From: Nocardioides sp. WS12
Lineage (GTDB): Bacteria > Actinomycetota > Actinomycetes > Propionibacteriales > Nocardioidaceae
Length of the DNA: 64,000 nucleotides
NCBI RefSeq assembly: GCF_014108865.1
Contig: NZ_CP053928.1
Coordinates: 2,976,001 to 3,040,000, forward strand
Direction: 5' to 3'
The stretch's first letter is position 1; the number at the start of each line of letters is the position of its first letter. The notes beneath the pieces are model-generated. The model was not told the DNA's origin. It did no database searches and was given only the letters and a program-made list of their open reading frames with translations. Shown one piece after another: positions 52,485 through 61,288 of this stretch. The translations under genes were made by a program, and so were the position numbers.

Positions 52485-53557
52485 AGCGCAAGTACATCGC
52501 CAGTGTCGTCGGCATCGTCGTGTCGTTCGTGCTCTGCCTGCTCTACCTGTTCGGCGTCGCGCTCAGGACGCCGTTGACGGAACGACCGGTCCTGGTGACC
52601 GTCACTTTTCCGAGCAGCGGTGGCCTGTACGCGGGTTCCGAGGTTGCGTATCGGGGTGTTCGCGTCGGCAAGGTGACCGATCTCAACCTCTCGGACACCG
52701 GCGTCGAGGCATCGGTGCGGCTCGACGCTTCAGCCGACATTCCCGTGGATGCCCGCCCGAAGGTACGGAGCCTGTCGCCGGTCGGCGAGCAGTACATCGA
52801 CTTCCAGCCCATCACGGACAAGCCGCCCTTCCTCAAGAGCGGCGACACCGTCGAAGGCAAGGCCGGGGACCTGCCGACGAGCCTGGCAACGGCCGCGACC
52901 AACCTGAACAACCTGATCGAGCAGATCGACGTCAAGGCCTTGCGAACGGTGCTGACCGAGACGGCCGAGGGACTGAAGGGGACCGAGGACGACCTGCAGC
53001 GGATGGTCGTGCAGGGGGCATCGATTCTCCAGGAGTTCGACGCCCGTTCGGACCTGACCGAACGGCTCCTCGACAACGGCGACCGGTTGCTGCGCCTGGG
53101 TGCGGACCTGGTGCCGGACTTCGACACGATCACCCGCAACGCGAAGGTCTTCGCCGACTGGCTGCGCAAGATCGACCCGGTGTTTGTCCGGCTGCTCGAA
53201 CGAGCGCCTGGACAGATCGAGGAGATGCGCAGCCTGGTCCGCGACGTCGAGGACATCCTGCCGGCGTACCTCGACCCTTACATCACCCTCGCGGACGTCG
53301 TGGCCGCGCGTGATCCGCACCTGCGCGCGCTGTTGCGTGACTACCCACGCGGGTTCCGGGCGCTCGGCAACGCCGTCCACGGCGGAGCGGTCCACCTTGA
53401 TGCCTTCTTCGAGTACTACACCTACTGCGGCTACGGCCACGTCGAGCGCAGTGCCCGTGAGCTGAAGCGCCATCCCCTCCAGGACGACGGCCAGTGTGCG
53501 AAGGGCTACCCGGCCTCCCAGCGCGGCGCCCAATGGGCACCCGAGCCCCTACGATGA
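52481..53557 (+). CDS. MceF-position protein, mce locus 2
   Basis: A 358-residue Mce protein with an N-terminal helix (about residues 7-27), an MCE domain with GSEVAYRGVRVGKV and VGEQYIDFQP, and helical repeats. The C-terminal tail has Cys and aromatic residues (FFEYYTYCGYGHVER, DGQCAKGYP). Overlaps MceE and the following Mas gene by 4 bp each. Confidence 0.85.
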   Translation: MKRKYIASVVGIVVSFVLCLLYLFGVALRTPLTERPVLVTVTFPSSGGLYAGSEVAYRGVRVGKVTDLNLSDTGVEASVRLDASADIPVDARPKVRSLSPVGEQYIDFQPITDKPPFLKSGDTVEGKAGDLPTSLATAATNLNNLIEQIDVKALRTVLTETAEGLKGTEDDLQRMVVQGASILQEFDARSDLTERLLDNGDRLLRLGADLVPDFDTITRNAKVFADWLRKIDPVFVRLLERAPGQIEEMRSLVRDVEDILPAYLDPYITLADVVAARDPHLRALLRDYPRGFRALGNAVHGGAVHLDAFFEYYTYCGYGHVERSARELKRHPLQDDGQCAKGYPASQRGAQWAPEPLR

Positions 53558-54189
53558 AAGAGATGACAGACGACGTGGAACGAACCGCCGAACCAGCCGT
53601 GGACCCGGATGTCGCGGACACCGACGCCGACGCCGACGCGAGCGCTGTTGAAGCTGTTGAAGCTGATGCCGCGCCGAGCGCCGACCGGCGTTGGCCGATC
53701 CTGTGCGCCGTGCTGGCACTGCTCCTGATCGCTGCGGCCGTCGGGTGTTTCTACCTTGCCCAGGACCGGTCCGACCTCAAGGATCGTGTCGGCGCGGAGA
53801 GTGCGGCCACCGAGGAGGCAGAGCGCATCGTCGTCGCTTGGCTGACCTATGACTACCGGACCTACGCGGACGACATGGCGTGGGTGAAGACGAGCAGCAC
53901 CGAGAAGTTCCAGGACGAGTACTCGCCAGAGGCGCTCGAGGGACTCCGCGAGAAGATGGTCGGTCCGCAGGAACTGGTCAGCCGCGGGCGGGTCGTCAAC
54001 TCAGCAGCCACGGTGAAGGACACCGAGCACGTGCGGGTCCTGGTCTTCACCGACCAGACCCTCACGGACAAGGACATCCGCGCGGGCGGGACGGATCCGC
54101 TTCACGCCCGTAGCGGCGTGGAATTGGCGATGGTGCAGGTCGATGGCAAGTGGCTGGTCGACGAGATGGTCCAACTCCAGTTCCAGTGA
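53554..54189 (+). CDS. Mce-associated membrane protein (Mas), locus 2
   Basis: A 211-residue protein with an acidic Ala/Asp-rich cytoplasmic N-terminus of about 45 residues, one membrane helix (WPILCAVLALLLIAAAVGCF) and an extracytoplasmic domain ending VQVDGKWLVDEMVQLQFQ, the Mas ending. The ATG at 53554 overlaps the MceF stop; a second ATG three codons later is possible. It is the only Mas gene of this locus, versus two in locus 1. Confidence 0.8.
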   Translation: MKEMTDDVERTAEPAVDPDVADTDADADASAVEAVEADAAPSADRRWPILCAVLALLLIAAAVGCFYLAQDRSDLKDRVGAESAATEEAERIVVAWLTYDYRTYADDMAWVKTSSTEKFQDEYSPEALEGLREKMVGPQELVSRGRVVNSAATVKDTEHVRVLVFTDQTLTDKDIRAGGTDPLHARSGVELAMVQVDGKWLVDEMVQLQFQ

Positions 54190-54234
54190 CGCGCGGCGAC
54201 GGTGACCTGTTTCGTTCCCGAGAACCCGCGGCGG

Positions 54235-54921
54235 TCAGGACGGCAGGACCCGCGTCGCGATCAGGCGCTCGGCGACGAGGCGCAGTTTCACGTTGTAGTC
54301 CTGCGAATAGCGCAGCAGTACGGCGAAGGCCTGGTCGGCATTGAGATCGAAGCGTTCCATCAGGATGCCCTGGGCTTGCCCGATCAGCTTGCGCGCGTCG
54401 ATCGCCTGGCGGAGCTGTTCGTTGCTGCGGGCGTTGGCCAGGGCAATGGCAGCGTGGCGCGCCAGGATGTGGGCGACGGCCTGGTCGTCGACGTCGAAGT
54501 GGTTCGGCTCGACGTCGTACAGATTGAGAGTCCCGACGGTGTCTGTGCTGGTGTACAGGCGCACGCTGAGCAGGCTGCGGATACCGACCTCCGCCACGCG
54601 CTTTCCCCAGTCGGGCCAGCGGGATTCCGTCGTCGTGTCGCTGACCATGATGCTGACCACGTCAGAGAGCACGTCGATGTCCGGTCCCTCGCCGTGGTCG
54701 AGCTGGATCTGATCCAGCACCTCGACGATCGGATGGGTGGCAACAACGGTCTCGACCCGTTTCCCGCCGTGGACGAAGATGACGCCGGCATACGAGCAAC
54801 TGACCGCCTTGAGGCTGTACTCGAGGAGACGTTCAGCGGTCTCGTCGAGGCTGTCCTCGTCATGCATCTTCAAAGCGATCTCGGCGAATTCGTCGGGATC
54901 CCCTGCCATCGTGACCACCAC
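54235..54921 (-). CDS. GAF-ANTAR RNA-binding antiterminator
   Basis: A 228-residue protein. Residues from about 25 to 160 form a GAF-like sensor (SYAGVIFVHGGKRVETV, VGTLNLYDVE). The C-terminal part is an ANTAR domain: QLRQAIDARKLIGQAQGILMERFDLNADQAFAVLLRYSQ. ANTAR proteins bind paired hairpins in mRNA leaders and relieve termination. Two starts are possible (54921 and ATG 54909). It stands alone, convergent with the Mas gene; targets are unknown. Confidence 0.82.
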   Translation of the reverse strand: MVVTMAGDPDEFAEIALKMHDEDSLDETAERLLEYSLKAVSCSYAGVIFVHGGKRVETVVATHPIVEVLDQIQLDHGEGPDIDVLSDVVSIMVSDTTTESRWPDWGKRVAEVGIRSLLSVRLYTSTDTVGTLNLYDVEPNHFDVDDQAVAHILARHAAIALANARSNEQLRQAIDARKLIGQAQGILMERFDLNADQAFAVLLRYSQDYNVKLRLVAERLIATRVLPS

Positions 54922-55072
54922 CCCTCAAGCCGCGAATCAGCGGGCCGACAGCCCGGTGGAGACAGTGATATCACCGCAGGTCCCATGGGGCAATGACCCC
55001 GGTGGAACCCGTTTCCCCTTCGGCTTCCGGGGTACGGCGGACACGACCGGTTGTCGATGGAAGGACACGGCG

Positions 55073-55231
55073 ATGAGCACCAGGAACCCCGAACCCACAG
55101 ACATTCGCGACGCGGGAGCAGACCCGGCGAAGGACGACGACAGTGCGTCGGACTGGGCCTCCGAAGGGGGCGCCACCGAACACGGCCCGGCGACGCACGT
55201 GGAGGCCGACGACGGCCCGCCCGATCGCTGA
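55073..55231 (+). CDS. Small acidic protein, 52 residues
   Basis: ATG at 55073 follows GGAAGGA with a 7-base spacing, a convincing ribosome site. The product is short, acidic and low in hydrophobic residues (ADPAKDDDSASDWASEGG, DDGPPDR), likely disordered. No family recognised. It is followed after 15 bp by another small gene on the same strand. Confidence 0.6.
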   Translation: MSTRNPEPTDIRDAGADPAKDDDSASDWASEGGATEHGPATHVEADDGPPDR

Positions 55232-55246
55232 AGGAAGCGAACTTCA

Positions 55247-55462
55247 GTGGCGGATCACGTGGCGACGCGACGCCTGCGGGCAGCGGGTGCCCGGCTCAGG
55301 GCGGCCGATGCCGAGCGCGCCTCCGCCCTGGCCGAGCTCAAGCAGACGCTGGTCGACGTGGACGGAAGCATCAGCGATGAGGAAGCGACGGCTTTGACGG
55401 GTGTCGCATCGGAGGCGGTACGCATCATCAAGCACTCGAGGAGGGGCCGGAGCGATGCGTGA
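55247..55462 (+). CDS. Small helical protein, 71 residues
   Basis: GTG start with AAGGAAG about 9 bases upstream. The product is an Ala/Arg-rich amphipathic helix followed by DVDGSISDEEATAL and a second helix ending in a basic tail. The middle resembles an EF-hand loop lacking the first Asp. No family assigned; it may be a small regulatory or stress protein given the neighbouring ANTAR and sigma genes. Confidence 0.5.
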   Translation: MADHVATRRLRAAGARLRAADAERASALAELKQTLVDVDGSISDEEATALTGVASEAVRIIKHSRRGRSDA

Positions 55463-55550
55463 TCGTTCGACGCCCTGACCCGCATGTGCCTGATGTTGTT
55501 GGGTACCGGGCGTGCGACCACAGATTCAGGCCTCACAGGAAGGACGACCC

Positions 55551-55976
55551 ATGCAGTTGGCTCACATGAACACTGCACTCGTGCACGACGTCGCCGATCG
55601 GATGAGGGACGTGGTCTCGGAACCCGACTGGAGTCAGGCGGCCAACCACGCCACCGCGAGAGCGGCCGAGTTGGCGAACGATGCAGCTCACCGGTCCGCC
55701 GATGTGGGGGCGCGGGCCGGTGAGCGCCTGCGCGAAGTGGCCGCCGAGGTGGCAGATCACGTGCAGGACAAGTTCGCCGTGCACAGTCCAGCGCCGCAGC
55801 GTCACCGCGTTCGCAACACCATCGTCCTTGTCGGCGTCGTCGGCCTGGCGGCGTACGTGGTGAAGTCACGCCGCAAGGCCGACGAGCCTCGTCCGAGCTC
55901 CGATGACATCAGGCCCCAAGGGCATCGAGGGACTCCGGGCCCAGTGCACGCCGCAGATCGCGAAGGATCCGGGTGA
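55551..55976 (+). CDS. Small membrane-anchored helical protein
   Basis: A 141-residue protein; AGGAAGGA precedes the ATG by 6 bases. Residues 1-75 are amphipathic Ala-rich helix (ATARAAELANDAAHRSADVG), reminiscent of apolipoprotein or YtxH-type stress proteins. One membrane helix follows (NTIVLVGVVGLAAYVV, about residues 88-103) and then a basic, Pro-rich tail. The 3' end overlaps the convergent sigma factor gene by 68 bp. Function unknown; a stress-envelope role is a guess from context. Confidence 0.65.
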   Translation: MQLAHMNTALVHDVADRMRDVVSEPDWSQAANHATARAAELANDAAHRSADVGARAGERLREVAAEVADHVQDKFAVHSPAPQRHRVRNTIVLVGVVGLAAYVVKSRRKADEPRPSSDDIRPQGHRGTPGPVHAADREGSG

Positions 55977-56709
55977 GGAGCCGGGACACCTGCATCTGAG
56001 TCACCCCGAGTTCGTCGCCGATTTCCTGCTGTGTCCGTCCCTCGAAGAAACGCAGGCGCAGGATGCGCCGGTCCCTCGGCGGCAGGTGACGGATGGCCGG
56101 GCCGAGCAGGACCCTGGCTTCGGCCGCGTCGAATCCGCTGGACGATGCCGGGAGGAGATCGCCGATGGTCAGATCTGACAACTGGGTGACCGGACGGTCC
56201 AGCGACGTCGGGGTGAAGCAGCCGTCCGCCGCGGCAGCCTCGATCACCTGATCGAGGTCCGCCCCGATGTCGTCGGCAACCTCCTCCAGCGTCGGCTCGC
56301 GACCCAGCGACTGCTGGAGGAGGGCCCGCGCATGGGCAACCGAGGCCTGCAACTCCTGGACACGACGCGGTGGCCGAATGGTCCACCCGCAGTCCCGGAA
56401 GTGCTTCTTCACCTCACCCCTGATGGTGGGGACGGCGTACGCGATGAACTCGTTGGACAGCTTCGGGTCGAAGTCCGCGGCCGCCCTGACCAGCGCTGCG
56501 CAGGCGACTTGTTCGAGGTCGTCGGTGGGGATGCCACGGCCGGCATAGCGAGCCGCGATCGAACGCGCGACCTCAAGATTCAGCAGGATCGCCTCGTGGC
56601 GCAGTTCCTGACGTTGGAGCACGTCTTCACATGTGTCTGCAGTCCGCAACAGTGTTGCGGTCTGTCGGCGCTGGTGAAGTCGTGCACTGGAGAGTTGTCT
56701 GATCGACAT
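55909..56709 (-). CDS. SigF/SigB-family RNA polymerase sigma factor
   Basis: A 266-residue group 3 sigma factor. Region 2 includes LEVARSIAARYAGRGIPTDDLEQVACAALV and FIAYAVPTIRGEVKKHFRD. Region 3 is EPTLEEVADDIG. Region 4 is LPPRDRRILRLRFFEGRTQQEIGDELGVTQMQVSRLL. This is the stress/sporulation-type SigB/SigF branch. The ATG at 56709 is preceded by AGGGGG at 6 bases, so an in-frame start five codons upstream is less likely. No anti-sigma or anti-anti-sigma gene is adjacent, which is unusual for the group. Confidence 0.85.
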   Translation of the reverse strand: MSIRQLSSARLHQRRQTATLLRTADTCEDVLQRQELRHEAILLNLEVARSIAARYAGRGIPTDDLEQVACAALVRAAADFDPKLSNEFIAYAVPTIRGEVKKHFRDCGWTIRPPRRVQELQASVAHARALLQQSLGREPTLEEVADDIGADLDQVIEAAAADGCFTPTSLDRPVTQLSDLTIGDLLPASSSGFDAAEARVLLGPAIRHLPPRDRRILRLRFFEGRTQQEIGDELGVTQMQVSRLLTRILRDLRRALGPESLDALGA

Positions 56710-56908
56710 GACGCACCCCCTCAAAGGGTTGCGTTGAACCTGCCTGTTTGCTCAAGCGGGTCATCGGGGAGCCAACCGCCGAAACGGCCCGGGCTCACCT
56801 CCAACATAGTTCCAACGAACTACTCGGACAAGTAAAGTCATGGTCAGTAAGGACTAGACCACCGCTCGGGTCCCTGCAGCCACGAACCCGGGCCCCTATG
56901 CTCGACGG

Positions 56909-57031
56909 GTGGCTGATCTGACCGAACCCTGTCCGAATTGCGACACCATGATGCGCTGGGAAACCTCCCACGAGCGCTGCGACGGCTGTGGCTACATCCG
57001 GCCCTGCTGCGAAGGCGCTCCCTGCAACTGA
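56909..57031 (+). CDS. Cys-rich zinc-ribbon-like microprotein, 40 residues
   Basis: A GTG-initiated frame of 40 codons, too short for usual length cut-offs. The product reads VADLTEPCPNCDTMM then RWETSHERCDGCGYIRP and CCEGAPCN. CPNC and CDGC are 14 residues apart, the layout of a two-knuckle zinc ribbon, with further Cys residues at the C-terminus. It lies between the sigma factor and GMC genes on the plus strand. Coding is supported by the dense, ordered Cys pattern; no strong ribosome site is visible. Confidence 0.6.
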   Translation: MADLTEPCPNCDTMMRWETSHERCDGCGYIRPCCEGAPCN

Positions 57032-57161
57032 TCCCGCTCGTTGGACTGGGGCCACAATGCGGCACCTCGAACCTGTCGGCAAACGCCAAGCGCTCGAGCG
57101 CGCCACGATGCGACGCTGCAGGGACTGGTAGGGACTGGTCCGACAGGCAGAGGAGTGTGAC

Positions 57162-58736
57162 GTGGCTTCGTACGACTACATCGTGGTGGGTTCCGGTTCG
57201 GCGGGGGCGGTGGTCGCTGGCCGCCTCTCCGAGAACCCCTCGACGAGCGTCCTGCTCATCGAGGCGGGCGGGACCAAGAAGCCGATGAGCGTCAAGATCC
57301 CGGCGGCGTTCCCGACCCAGTTCAAGACCGATCTGGACTGGGAGTTCTACACCGAGCCCGAGCCCCACCTGGACGGCCGGGTGCTCTACCAGCCGCGCGC
57401 CAAGTACCTCGGCGGCTGCACCGGCATGAACGCGATGATCTACATGCGCGGCAGCCGGCACGACTACGACGACTGGGCCAAGGGCGGCGCGACCGGGTGG
57501 TCGTACGACGAGGTGCTGCCCCTCTTCAAGCGATCCGAGAACAACGCCCGCGGAGCCAACGAGTTCCACGGTGCGTCAGGTCCGCTGCACATCGAGGACC
57601 TCCGCTCGCCGACTCCCTTCACCGAGACCCTCATCGACGCCATGTGCTCGACCGGCATGCCGCGCAACGACGACTTCAATGGCGCGGATCAGGTCGGCGC
57701 CGGGTACAACCAGGTCACCCACAAGAAGGGCATGCGCTGGACCACCGCTGACGGGTACGTCGTCCCGGCGATGAAGCGGCCTAACTTCACTGTGCTGTCC
57801 GAGGCGCACGTACAGCGCCTCCGGATCGAGGGTGGACGGGTCATGGGCGTCGAGGTCAAGCACGGAGGCAGGGAGGACTTCATTCGTGCGGACCGCGAGG
57901 TCGTGCTCTCCGCCGGTGCCTTCAACACCCCGCACCTGCTGATGCTCTCCGGCATCGGCCCGGCGGATCATCTGGCCGAACACGGCATCGCCCCCGTGGT
58001 CGACAACCCCAATGTCGGCGCGCACCTGATGGATCACCCGCTGTACCTCACCAACCACGAGACCACGATGAAGGGCACGCTGGCCGAGGCCGAGTCGCCG
58101 ATCCAGTTGGTGAAGTACCTCGCCGCGCGCCGCGGCATGCTGACGTCGAACATCGCCGAGGCCGGTGGCTTCTTCCACACGCGATCGGACGAGGCGGCGC
58201 CCGACGTACAGATGTTCGCCGCACCGGCGTACTTCTGGGACAACGGGTTCGCGAAGCACGACAAGCCGGCCTACGCGCTGGCGCTGTCCCTGGTGGGCTC
58301 GAAGAGCCGGGGCCAGCTCCGACTCAAGAGTGCGGACCCCTCGGTCAAGATCGGCGCCACGTTCAACTACTTCGCCGAACGCGCGGACATGGACTCGATG
58401 GTCGCGGGTATCGAACGGGCTCGTGAGGTCGCGGCGTACGGACCCCTTCGCGCGGCGACGGTCAAGGAACTGCACCCGGGTGCGGGTGTTGCCACCCGGG
58501 CCGAACTCGAAGCAGAGGTCCGCCGCAACGTCGCGCACACCTACCACCCGGCGTGCACGGCCCGGATCGGTACGGAGTCCGACGGCGTCGTCGACGCTGA
58601 CCTTCGTGTCCACGGCGTGACCGGCCTCCGGGTCGCCGATGCATCCGTGTTCCCGACCATCCCGCACGGCAACACCCACGCGCCCACCGTGCTCGTTGGC
58701 GAGAAGGCCGCGGACCTGATCCGCGCGACGAACTGA
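57162..58736 (+). CDS. GMC-family FAD alcohol/choline dehydrogenase-like oxidoreductase
   Basis: A 524-residue GMC flavoenzyme. The ADP-binding motif is VVGSGSAGAVVAGRLSE at the N-terminus, the GMC signature 1 region is YLGGCTGMNAMIYMRG, and the C-terminal catalytic residues lie in YHPACTARIG (His) and PHGNTHAPT (His/Asn). It oxidises a primary or secondary alcohol with FAD. The GTG start follows AGAGGAG at 6 bases. The ALDH gene begins 6 bp after the stop, so alcohol to aldehyde to acid is the likely sequence. Confidence 0.88.
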   Translation: MASYDYIVVGSGSAGAVVAGRLSENPSTSVLLIEAGGTKKPMSVKIPAAFPTQFKTDLDWEFYTEPEPHLDGRVLYQPRAKYLGGCTGMNAMIYMRGSRHDYDDWAKGGATGWSYDEVLPLFKRSENNARGANEFHGASGPLHIEDLRSPTPFTETLIDAMCSTGMPRNDDFNGADQVGAGYNQVTHKKGMRWTTADGYVVPAMKRPNFTVLSEAHVQRLRIEGGRVMGVEVKHGGREDFIRADREVVLSAGAFNTPHLLMLSGIGPADHLAEHGIAPVVDNPNVGAHLMDHPLYLTNHETTMKGTLAEAESPIQLVKYLAARRGMLTSNIAEAGGFFHTRSDEAAPDVQMFAAPAYFWDNGFAKHDKPAYALALSLVGSKSRGQLRLKSADPSVKIGATFNYFAERADMDSMVAGIERAREVAAYGPLRAATVKELHPGAGVATRAELEAEVRRNVAHTYHPACTARIGTESDGVVDADLRVHGVTGLRVADASVFPTIPHGNTHAPTVLVGEKAADLIRATN

Positions 58737-58742
58737 GGCGAC

Positions 58743-60458
58743 ATGACCGAGCTGACGACCGCACACTCCGAAGCGGACCAGATCGCCGGACGGCTCCTCG
58801 AGGGACAGACCGCCTGGGCGCGGACCTCGCTCTCCCGACGCCGTGAGCTCCTCGCGGAGTTCGCGACGCTGGTGAACAAGAACGCCGACGAGTGGGTTGA
58901 GATCGCCGCCCGGATCAAGCAACTGCCGGCCGGATCGCCCTTGCTGGGCGAGGAGTGGACCAGCGGCCCCTGGGCCGTCCTGTCGTACGTCGGCGCGCTG
59001 GCCGCGACGATCCAGCAACTCGACGCCGGTGGTGACGTCCTCGCCGGCTTCCAGTACCGGACGGCGCCGGGGGATCGGCTGGCCGTCCAGGTGCTGCCGC
59101 ACAGCACCTTCGACCGCCTCCTGCTCAACGGCTTCAAGGCCGAGGTGTGGCTGCAGCCGGGCGTGACCCTCGAGGAGACCAGTCGCACCGCTGGCCTCGG
59201 TCAGCTCACGCCGTACGAGACGCAGGGCACCGCTCTCGTCCTCGGCGCCGGCAACATCACCTCGATTGCGCCGCTTGACGTGCTCTACGTCCTGTACGCC
59301 GACAACCGGGTCGTCGCGCTCAAGCTGAACCCGATCATGAACCCGCTGAAGGACCTGTTCGTGAAGGTCTTCGCGCCGTTCATCGAACTCGGCGTGGTCG
59401 AGATCCTGACCTGCGACCTCGAGACCGGGAACGCGCTGGCCCACCACGCGGAGGTGGCGGCGGTTCACATGACCGGCAGCGAGCAGACGCACGACGCGAT
59501 CACCTGGGGAACGGGCGAGCTCGGTCTGGCCAACAAGCTTGCCGGAACACCCCTGCTGACCAAGCCGATCAGCAGTGAGCTCGGGGGAGTGGCGCCCGTC
59601 ATCGTCGTACCCGGGAAGTGGTCCGCGGCGGACCTCCGCTTCCAGGCGCAGCACGTCGCGACGCAGCGACTGCACAACAGTGGGCACAACTGCGTTGCCG
59701 CGCAGGTGTTGATCCTCAGCAGTGACTGGGCTCAGAAGGACGCGTTCCTCGACGAGCTGCGGTCGGCGCTGGCCGACGCCCCGGAGCGTCCCGCCTGGTA
59801 TCCGGGTTGCGCTCTTCGTGTCGCCGACGCCCGCGGCAAGCACCCCGCCGCGGAGGCCGTGGCTGGCTCTGCGGTGCGCACGCTGATCCCGGGGCTCGAC
59901 GTGTCCGACAGCAACGAGACCGCGTTCCACACCGAGTACTTCGGACCCGTCCTGGGGGTTGCGGAGCTTCCGGGCACGGGCGAGGCGTTCCTGGCGAAGG
60001 CGGTGAACGTCGCAAACGACACGCTGCGCGGCACGCTCGGCGCGAACATCATCGTGGACCCGCGGACGAAGAAGATGCTCGGCAAGGCGCTCGAGGAGCA
60101 GGTCGCCCGGCTGCGTTACGGCACCATCGGCGTCAACGTCTGGACTGCCGTGGGCTACCTGACCCCGCACGCGACTTGGGGAGCCTTCCCCGGCCACCCG
60201 CTCGACGACATCCAGAGTGGACGCGGCGTCGTCCACAACGCGCTGCTGTTGGACCAGACCGAGCGCACCGTCGTCACCGGCCCGTTCCGGCCGTTCCCGC
60301 GCTCGATCCTCCACGGCGAGGCGTCGATCACCCCGAAGCCGCCGTGGTTCGTCAACAACAAGACGTCCGCCACCACGGGCCGACGGTTGTCGGGTTTCGC
60401 GGCGCGACCCCGCTGGCGGGCGCTGCCGGCGATCTTCGCCTCGGCGCTGCGCGGCTGA
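58743..60458 (+). CDS. Divergent aldehyde dehydrogenase family protein
   Basis: A 571-residue ALDH-fold protein, about 70 residues longer than usual. Recognisable are LVLGAGNITSIAPLDVLY (cofactor region), the Glu in SSELGGVAPVIV and the nucleophilic Cys in NSGHNCVAAQVL. The extra length is partly a C-terminal extension with RPFPRSILHGE and a basic end. It follows the GMC gene by 6 bp and converges on the PaaX-type gene, the two stops adjoining exactly at 60458/60459 within GCTGATCAGC. It probably oxidises the GMC product; substrate unknown. Confidence 0.78.
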   Translation: MTELTTAHSEADQIAGRLLEGQTAWARTSLSRRRELLAEFATLVNKNADEWVEIAARIKQLPAGSPLLGEEWTSGPWAVLSYVGALAATIQQLDAGGDVLAGFQYRTAPGDRLAVQVLPHSTFDRLLLNGFKAEVWLQPGVTLEETSRTAGLGQLTPYETQGTALVLGAGNITSIAPLDVLYVLYADNRVVALKLNPIMNPLKDLFVKVFAPFIELGVVEILTCDLETGNALAHHAEVAAVHMTGSEQTHDAITWGTGELGLANKLAGTPLLTKPISSELGGVAPVIVVPGKWSAADLRFQAQHVATQRLHNSGHNCVAAQVLILSSDWAQKDAFLDELRSALADAPERPAWYPGCALRVADARGKHPAAEAVAGSAVRTLIPGLDVSDSNETAFHTEYFGPVLGVAELPGTGEAFLAKAVNVANDTLRGTLGANIIVDPRTKKMLGKALEEQVARLRYGTIGVNVWTAVGYLTPHATWGAFPGHPLDDIQSGRGVVHNALLLDQTERTVVTGPFRPFPRSILHGEASITPKPPWFVNNKTSATTGRRLSGFAARPRWRALPAIFASALRG

Positions 60459-61187
60459 TCAGCCGCTGGTCACCAGGCTCTGGCGCATCTCGACGACCCA
60501 CTGCTTGTAGGCGACGTGCGACGCCCGGAGTTCGTCTCCGGGCCAGTCCGTCGGCAGCAGGGGTGCCGGGAGGACGGGGTCGGTCAACAGGTGTCGGCCG
60601 GCCGTGGCGCACGCGGTGAAGCGGAGTACGGGGTCGGTGGTGTCAGTTGCGTCGAGGATGTCGCGCGCCGTCGCGCTCCAGTCGCCCAGGTCCCACAGCC
60701 GCGCGGCCAGCTCTGCTGGGTCTGCCATGGACGAGCCGACGAACCTTTCGCAGACGGCGGTGACTTCGTCGGTCCAGCCGACCTCCAGATTGGTCGGGCG
60801 CGTCCACACGCCCTCCCGGAGTTCGGCGAGACGCAGGTCGGTGAGGTTGGCGCGCAGGTCGGCGCGATCTGTCGCCGTACGGCCAACGGTGGTGATCGCG
60901 ACCAGATGCCACGTTCCGTCCCAGTCCTGCCGTCGGGGGTGGGTGGCTCGTTCCTGTCGCTGCTGGCGCTCGGCCAGTCGCACGGACAGTCGGTACCGCC
61001 CGTCGGCGTCGCGGGTGATGTCGCCCGCCGCCGTCATCCGGGAGAGCGCGACGCGCACGGTCGGCTCGGCGAAGCCGACCACCGACGCCGCCGCGATCAG
61101 CTCGCGGGTCGTCAGGGCGGACACCTCGGCGCCGAGCAACAGGGTGAGGAGCGCCGAGCGGGTGGAGACGGGCTTGAGGGCAGGCAT
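60459..61187 (-). CDS. PaaX-family transcriptional regulator
   Basis: A 242-residue PaaX-like repressor. The N-terminal winged helix is ALLTLLLGAE through VVGFAEPTVRVALSRMTAAGD, followed by WDGTWHLVAI and the C-terminal PaaX domain (LWDLGDWSATARDIL). PaaX proteins respond to aryl- or acyl-CoA. It is divergent from the SDR-thioesterase pair with a 101-bp region containing a promoter candidate. It likely represses that pair and perhaps the GMC-ALDH genes. Confidence 0.8.
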   Translation of the reverse strand: MPALKPVSTRSALLTLLLGAEVSALTTRELIAAASVVGFAEPTVRVALSRMTAAGDITRDADGRYRLSVRLAERQQRQERATHPRRQDWDGTWHLVAITTVGRTATDRADLRANLTDLRLAELREGVWTRPTNLEVGWTDEVTAVCERFVGSSMADPAELAARLWDLGDWSATARDILDATDTTDPVLRFTACATAGRHLLTDPVLPAPLLPTDWPGDELRASHVAYKQWVVEMRQSLVTSG

Positions 61188-61205
61188 CGTGAGCCGACCT
61201 TACAA

Positions 61206-61284
61206 GTGTGCGACGGTTGACGTGAATCCGTTGTGACCTATGTCTAACACTCTTGGCTCAGGTGTCCTCTGTGTGTAACGGTGG
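61206..61284 (+). promoter_or_regulatory. Promoter candidate and imperfect direct repeat in PaaX/SDR region
   Basis: TTGACG (61217-61222) and TATGTC (61239-61244) are separated by 16 bases and could be a housekeeping promoter for the SDR starting at 61289. GTGTGCGACGGTTG (61206-61219) and GTGTGTAACGGTGG (61271-61284) match at 11 of 14 positions and flank the promoter. They could be regulator sites. Confidence 0.35.
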
Positions 61285-61288
61285 CGCC

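Noticed and set aside
57576..60314. A 912-codon open frame on the minus strand opposite the GMC and ALDH genes
   Set aside because: It is antisense to two well-supported enzymes, is rich in Arg/His/Val/Gly with no recognisable motif, and reflects the lack of stops in high-G+C DNA.
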